Assembly: GCA_015484715.1 (NCBI GenBank)
Contig: WFUY01000089.1
Location: 1-9,724 of the forward strand
Direction: 5' to 3'
DNA length: 9,724 nt
Origin: Thermoflexales bacterium
Lineage (GTDB): Bacteria > Chloroflexota > Anaerolineae > S140-20
A program made the position numbers and the translations under genes. Below, piece by piece: positions 6,600 through 9,724 of this stretch. The stretch's first letter is position 1. Each line of letters opens with the position of its first letter. Below the pieces are notes generated by a model. It saw nothing but the letters and a program-made list of their open reading frames with translations, searched no databases and was not told the origin of the DNA.

Positions 6600-8006
6600 T
6601 CACGCTCCATAGCCCTCAATCCCTGCAAAGGCTTCACGCTCCAGGTCCTGCTGGAACATAGCGCGGCCCAGTTCACCGCGCAGCCGTCGCACCTCCCGCA
6701 GCCCCATTGCACCCAGGATCTCCAGGAGTTGGTCGCGCCAGGAGGCGACCAGGTTCTTCAGCCGCTGCACCCCCCAGGTCCTCTCCAGCCGGGGGAAAGT
6801 GACGCGGGCCGTCTTCCGGTCTACGCATTCCCCCTCAAAGCGGGCCTGGAGGGCTACCCAGAGGGCGGTGTCCAAGGCGACGGCGTCCAGCCCGCTGATG
6901 ATCGCCTTGGGGACGTGCTCCGCCATGACGATGCCGCCGCTGCCGATGAGCGTCACCTCCTCGCGCCGGCCCCCCTTCACCAGCCGCCAGTGGGTCTCCT
7001 GGATCAGGTCCATAGCGAAGCGACCATCCACCTGTCCGTGGTAGTTGGCCTCCAGGTGGAAGAGGCGGACGCCCCGCTCCACCAGCGGCATCAAGTCGCT
7101 GCCCAGGGGTAGACGGACGGCGATGAGGCTGTCGGGGAAGCGCTGGCGCAGGACCCGGTAGCGGGTCTCGTCCCATCCCTGCAGCATCAGCATCGGCGGC
7201 GGGTCGGAGAGCCTTTCCAACCCGTCCAACAGGGAATCGTCCCCTGGGCTGATCCAGGGGACGATGGAGGGGCCGCTCAGGGAGAGGCGGAGGGCCAAGT
7301 CCAGAGGGACGATGGCCAGCGTCTCGACTTGGCAGGCGGCTTCGGCGAGGATGGGGAGCAGTTGGGCCGCCGGAGCCGAGGCGGGTGGGGCGTCGAAGAG
7401 GAAGGGGACCTGAGTGGAGATGACGCGGGGCAGCGGGCCGGTCGGCTCCCCGCCGTTGTGGAACTCCAGGAAGGGGGGCTTCTCGCCCAGGTCCACCGCC
7501 GTGGAGATGTACTCCCGGCCGTGGATGCCGTCCCGCGTCGGGCGGACGATCTCCGACATATCGGTCCACATCCCGTCCCAGCCGGCGCCGCCGAAGGGAC
7601 CCCGGTAGCCGGCGCCGCGCACGGGCACCCGCCCGGTGCGGGCCTCGTAGAGGATGGTGTCCACATACTCGGGCTTGATGTAGGCGTCGCCCAGCCGCGC
7701 TTGGTCAGGGTGGGGGAGGATCTGGACCACCTCGGGGTGCTCGACGGTGCAGCGGAGGCAGCCTACGCAGAGTTCTTCGCGGGGGGCGAGCCCGCCCACG
7801 GGCCGGGAGTAGACGCCGTAGACGCAGGGTCGGCTCAGGGCCACGCGGAGGTTGCCCCGGTGAGCGAGGACCTCTTTGAGCGCCATCGCCAGGAGGCGGT
7901 GCTTCTTCACCTTCACCCGGAAGCGGGGCGGGTGGGGGACCAGGTCCGGCGTCAGCCGGGTCTCGATGTGGTAGCGGTGGTAGGCAGGCATCACAGTCGC
8001 AGTCAT
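6600..8006 (-). CDS. glutamate-synthase-like protein with N-terminal Fe-S motif and degenerate FMN domain
   Basis: A 468-residue protein, first gene of the glutamate synthase operon. The N-terminal part carries C61 and C80-x2-C83-x2-C86-x3-H90-P91. This is a 4Fe-4S ferredoxin motif except that the usual fourth cysteine is His; C61 could be the replacement ligand. The sequence SEIVRPTRDG then REYISTAVDLG (about 151-174) and the phosphate-binding-type strand LIGSGGIVMAEHVPKAI (about 353-369) place it in the FMN-dependent glutamate synthase superfamily. Its C-terminal helix LLEILGAMGLREVRRLRG lines up with LQGILRRLGLRSVRDLRG of the next gene, so the two are paralogues. I find no GEGG, no QGAKPG and no cysteine cluster at the place where the paralogue has them, so it is probably not a glutamate synthase catalyst itself. 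A role as electron-entry or structural partner is an inference. ATG 8006 has AGGAAGAGG just upstream. The stop overlaps or abuts the next gene. Confidence 0.8.
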   Translation of the reverse strand: MTATVMPAYHRYHIETRLTPDLVPHPPRFRVKVKKHRLLAMALKEVLAHRGNLRVALSRPCVYGVYSRPVGGLAPREELCVGCLRCTVEHPEVVQILPHPDQARLGDAYIKPEYVDTILYEARTGRVPVRGAGYRGPFGGAGWDGMWTDMSEIVRPTRDGIHGREYISTAVDLGEKPPFLEFHNGGEPTGPLPRVISTQVPFLFDAPPASAPAAQLLPILAEAACQVETLAIVPLDLALRLSLSGPSIVPWISPGDDSLLDGLERLSDPPPMLMLQGWDETRYRVLRQRFPDSLIAVRLPLGSDLMPLVERGVRLFHLEANYHGQVDGRFAMDLIQETHWRLVKGGRREEVTLIGSGGIVMAEHVPKAIISGLDAVALDTALWVALQARFEGECVDRKTARVTFPRLERTWGVQRLKNLVASWRDQLLEILGAMGLREVRRLRGELGRAMFQQDLEREAFAGIEGYGA

Positions 8007-8043
8007 TGGCCTCTTCCTGTTCCCGGATGTTCCCCAAAGCAGC

Positions 8044-8067
8044 GGGCCAGGCCTCTACGCCTGGCCC
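8044..8067 (-). promoter_or_regulatory. perfect 9-bp inverted repeat in the operon leader
   Basis: GGGCCAGGC and GCCTGGCCC form a perfect 9-bp, almost all G:C stem around a 6-base loop. In the operon transcript it would lie in a leader of about 105 bases, ending 37 bases before the start codon at 8006. There is no following U-run, so it is not a typical intrinsic terminator. It could stabilise the 5' end, affect ribosome access, or be a scattered genomic repeat. The structure is certain on paper; its role is a guess. Confidence 0.6.
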
Positions 8068-8118
8068 TCCGGTGGCACGGAAGTAGGGGCAGCGGTGCAA
8101 GGGTTGGTTGATGGGGGA

Positions 8119-8147
8119 AATATAGACCTTTTTGCGCAGTTTGTCAA
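8119..8147 (-). promoter_or_regulatory. sigma-70-type promoter of the glutamate synthase operon
   Basis: On the - strand a perfect TTGACA (8147-8142) is followed after exactly 17 bases by TATATT (8124-8119, 5 of 6 to TATAAT). The predicted transcription start is near 8112, giving a leader of about 105 bases before ATG 8006. It is the best promoter match I see in this otherwise GC-rich window and is correctly placed and oriented for the three-gene operon, which suggests housekeeping-sigma transcription. Confidence 0.75.
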
Positions 8148-8167
8148 GCCTCTTGCGCCCGGTGATT

Positions 8168-8189
8168 ACCCATATCTTGGAGATAGGGT
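8168..8189. promoter_or_regulatory. imperfect palindrome, candidate operator upstream of the operon promoter
   Basis: ACCC-TATCT and AGATA-GGGT form nine complementary pairs around a TGG centre, with a single extra A in the left arm. The site lies about 20 bases upstream of the -35 hexamer of the operon promoter, roughly -55 to -77 from the predicted start, where an activator would bind. It is also about 80 bases before the sigma-side -10 element. I do not recognise it as the site of a named regulator. Confidence 0.35.
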
Positions 8190-8248
8190 GAGAAATTCGT
8201 GGACGGCCTGCTACGGACCACTTTTCGCACTTTTTTCGATCCTACCCG

Positions 8249-8277
8249 TATGGTTTTGGCCGTTTCTGCGTTATAAA
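8249..8277 (+). promoter_or_regulatory. possible promoter of the ECF sigma gene
   Basis: TATAAA at 8272-8277 is a good -10 hexamer 27 bases before the start codon at 8305. The hexamer 17 bases upstream (TATGGT, 8249-8254) is a poor -35 match. Transcription from here would give a leader of about 20 bases carrying the AGGGAA ribosome site. ECF genes are often self-activated, but I see no clear ECF-type GGAAC-like -35 element. Confidence 0.3.
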
Positions 8278-8304
8278 GGGTGAGAGAGAGGGGCAGGGAA
8301 GCCA

Positions 8305-8844
8305 ATGACGAACGAAGCCGCTTTGCTGGAACGAGCCAAAGCTTACGATCCCGAGGCCCTGGCGGAACTCTACGACCGCTACGCGCCCAGGATCTACGCC
8401 TACATCTACCGGCGTCTGGGCGACGCTGCCCTGGCCGAGGACTTGACGGGCGAACTCTTCCTGCGGGTGTTGCGGGCCATTCGGAACGAGCAGACCTGGC
8501 GCGGCTCCTTCGTCGCTTGGCTTTACCGCATCGCTCACAACCTGGTGGTGGATCACCTTCGTCAGCAGCCGGCCCTGCCCCCTCTCTCCCTGAGCGACGC
8601 CTTGGTGGCTCCCGAAGGTGATCCCGCCACCGCCGTTGAAGCGATCCTGACCCAGGAGCGGCTTCGGACGGCCCTCGGCCTCCTCACGCCGGAGCAGCAG
8701 GAAGTCTTGGCCTTGCGCTTTGGCGAGGGGCTGACGGCCCGGGAGACCGCCCAGGTAATGCAGAAGACCACCGGGGCCGTCGAGGCCCTTCAGCGTCGCG
8801 CCCTGGCCTCGCTGCGACGCATCCTGGTGGGAGAGGAACGATGA
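8305..8844 (+). CDS. ECF-family RNA polymerase sigma factor
   Basis: A 179-residue sigma-70 family factor with only regions 2 and 4, the ECF layout. Region 2 spans about 10-87, with the core-binding and -10-reading stretch ELYDRYAPRIYAYIYRRLGD, the EDLTGELFLRVLRAI helix, and WRGSFVAWLYRIAHNLVVDHLR. A linker (PALPPLSLSDALVAPEGDP) leads to region 4 at about 118-172, with LTPEQQEVLALRFGEGLTARETAQ, the helix-turn-helix, and GAVEALQRRALASLRRIL. It directs RNA polymerase to a small regulon when released from an anti-sigma factor. The start at ATG 8305 has AGGGAA upstream. Its stop overlaps the start of the next gene (ATGA), so the two are translationally coupled, the usual layout for a sigma/anti-sigma pair. 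It is divergent from the glutamate synthase operon; a regulatory link to that operon is not shown. Confidence 0.93.
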   Translation: MTNEAALLERAKAYDPEALAELYDRYAPRIYAYIYRRLGDAALAEDLTGELFLRVLRAIRNEQTWRGSFVAWLYRIAHNLVVDHLRQQPALPPLSLSDALVAPEGDPATAVEAILTQERLRTALGLLTPEQQEVLALRFGEGLTARETAQVMQKTTGAVEALQRRALASLRRILVGEER

Positions 8845-9724
8845 CCTCAACGAACAACAGCCTGGAACGGGAACTGAAGCAGTTCTACGCACAGGTGCCC
8901 CCGCCACCGGGAGGACTGGCCGCAGGCCGGGAGCGGCTCCTGGCAGAAGCAGCCCGCCTGAGGGCCCAGACTTCTGCCCTTTCTCTCCCCACTGCCCACA
9001 CGACCGAGACACAACGACCCCAAGGGAGGTATAGGATGAAACTCTTTCTGGCTTACAAATTCATCGCCGCTGTGGTGGCGATTGTCATGGGAGTCACCGT
9101 GGTCGGTGGCGGAATCGCCTTCGCAGCCGCCGACAGCCTGCCGGGGGAACCCCTCTACCCGGTGAAACTGGCGGTAGAGGATCTCCGCCTGGCCCTGACG
9201 ACCGATCCGGCAGAACGGGCAGAACTGATGATGGCCTTTGTCGCCGAGCGGGCTCAGGAGATGCAGCAACTGGTAGCTCAGGGGCGGCCGGTGCCGGACG
9301 AAGTGGTTGCCCGGATGGCCGATCAGGCCGAAGAGGCGATGGCCCAGATCGCCCAAGCCCGGCCGGAGCAGGTCACTGCCCTGCTGGAGCAGATGGTCGA
9401 GCGAACGCGCACCCAGCAGCAGGTGCTGGAGCAGGTGCAGGCTATCGCTCCGGAAGAGGCCCAGCCGGCGCTGGACCATGCCCTGGAGGTGACGGAGCGG
9501 GCCTATCAGACCGCTACAACCGCCCTGACCGACCCTCAGCGCTTCCGGGAGACCCACCGTTACCGTGACGAGGGGACGCCGGGTCCTCGCGGGGGTGAAT
9601 CCCCTCTGCCGACCCCAGGGTTGCCCTGTGAAGAGTGTACACCGGAGCCGACGCGGGAGCGGGAGCACGAGGGAGGGCCTATGCCGATCACCTCTACGGT
9701 GACGCCGGGCTATCCCTGCGAGGA
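8841..9724 (+). CDS. DUF5667-type membrane protein, putative anti-sigma partner (3' truncated by window)
   Basis: The frame opens at ATG 8841, overlapping the sigma-factor stop by ATGA, and is still open at the window end (294 codons visible). The N-terminal 65 residues are predicted cytoplasmic, with a helix around PPPPGGLAAGRERLLAEAAR. A single membrane helix lies at about 71-96 (rich in A, V, I and G). The extracytoplasmic part begins SLPGEPLYPVKLAVEDLRLA and TDPAERAELMMAFVAERAQE (about 99-140), the hallmark of DUF5667, and continues as a long Glu/Gln-rich, probably coiled-coil helical stretch to about 228. A low-complexity Pro/Glu/Gly tail has cysteines 263, 266 and 293. The position after an ECF sigma gene suggests it holds the sigma factor at the membrane and senses an envelope signal; this is inference, since no zinc-finger anti-sigma motif is present. 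An alternative start at 9036 has a stronger ribosome site. Confidence 0.8.
   Translation, partial: MTSTNNSLERELKQFYAQVPPPPGGLAAGRERLLAEAARLRAQTSALSLPTAHTTETQRPQGRYRMKLFLAYKFIAAVVAIVMGVTVVGGGIAFAAADSLPGEPLYPVKLAVEDLRLALTTDPAERAELMMAFVAERAQEMQQLVAQGRPVPDEVVARMADQAEEAMAQIAQARPEQVTALLEQMVERTRTQQQVLEQVQAIAPEEAQPALDHALEVTERAYQTATTALTDPQRFRETHRYRDEGTPGPRGGESPLPTPGLPCEECTPEPTREREHEGGPMPITSTVTPGYPCE
9022..9038 (+). promoter_or_regulatory. strong internal ribosome-binding site with in-frame ATG inside the DUF5667 gene
   Basis: GGGAGGT at 9024-9030 is followed 5 bases later by ATG 9036, in frame with the gene that begins at 8841. Translation from here would give a protein starting MKLFLAYKFIAAVVAIVMG, which by itself looks like an N-terminal signal anchor and lacks the 65-residue cytoplasmic segment. 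The upstream start is still supported by its ATGA overlap with the sigma gene and by a helix-forming N-terminal segment. Both products may be made. Confidence 0.45.

Larger units (their letters stand above)
8007..8304. other. divergent intergenic region, glutamate synthase operon / ECF sigma gene
   Basis: 298 bases without a convincing gene separate the leftward operon from the rightward sigma-factor gene. The part nearest the operon is GC-rich and holds a perfect hairpin; the part nearest the sigma gene is clearly more AT-rich, with T-runs at about 8221-8237. It contains a near-consensus sigma-70 promoter for the operon, an imperfect palindrome upstream of that promoter, and a TATAAA element facing the sigma gene. 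These are listed separately. A GTG-initiated frame at 8095-8283 covers both promoters and has no family resemblance, so it is not called. Confidence 0.8.

Noticed and set aside
6599..6712. Extended start at 6712 for the FMN subunit
   Set aside because: It would add residues encoded antiparallel to nothing new but overlapping the preceding gene by over 100 bases. The added residues (Cys/Trp-rich) do not resemble the family, and ATG 6598 has a better ribosome site.
8095..8283. 62-codon GTG-initiated frame with a hydrophobic C terminus in the divergent intergenic region
   Set aside because: It has a GTG start without a convincing ribosome site, covers the near-consensus operon promoter and the sigma-side -10 element, and has no family resemblance.
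8847..9668. Antisense frame of 273 codons across the DUF5667 gene
   Set aside because: The + strand frame is continuous with the sigma gene by ATGA overlap and has a membrane helix plus DUF5667 motifs. The antisense frame shows none.
1..9724. Insertion sequences, phage genes, tRNA or rRNA genes
   Set aside because: No transposase or integrase motif, terminal inverted repeat, tRNA-like cloverleaf or rRNA sequence was seen on either strand. Most genes look like ordinary chromosomal functions.

Overview
The window is high-GC, gene-dense bacterial DNA. It most resembles a Chloroflexota genome (Anaerolineae-like or related). That placement is an inference from three things: an ECF sigma factor directly followed by a DUF5667-type membrane protein, a glutamate synthase built from separate domain genes, and short GCGTG-type heptamer repeats between genes. 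No rRNA or marker gene is present to confirm it.

Left part (1-2610, + strand). Three genes read rightward: the 3' end of a multi-pass UPF0104/LPG-synthase-type membrane protein, a double zinc-ribbon protein with a C-terminal membrane anchor, and a PHP-domain metal-dependent phosphoesterase. They are closely spaced and could be cotranscribed, but nothing shows a shared pathway. The PHP gene ends 18 bases from the end of the convergent operon, and no hairpin terminator is visible between them.

Centre (2629-8006, - strand). A three-gene operon reads leftward from a near-consensus sigma-70 promoter at 8119-8147. In order of transcription it encodes (i) a glutamate-synthase-like FMN-fold protein with an N-terminal iron-sulfur motif but without most catalytic motifs, (ii) an intact glutamate-synthase FMN/iron-sulfur catalytic domain, and (iii) a fusion of the N-terminal glutaminase (class II amidotransferase) with the C-terminal GXGXG beta-helix domain. 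Together (ii) and (iii) supply the recognisable functional parts of a bacterial GltB large subunit, cut so that the FMN barrel acts in trans. Gene (i) is a diverged paralogue of (ii) and is the most unusual part of the window. No FAD/NAD(P)H subunit (GltD) lies here, so the electron donor is unknown.

Right part (8007-9724). A 298-base divergent intergenic region holds the operon promoter, an imperfect palindrome upstream of it, a perfect 9-bp hairpin in the operon leader, and a weaker TATAAA element facing right. Rightward follow an ECF sigma factor and, overlapping by ATGA, its likely membrane-anchored DUF5667 partner, which runs off the window end. The partner gene has an internal start with a strong Shine-Dalgarno sequence and a Pro/Cys-rich tail with a repeated motif.
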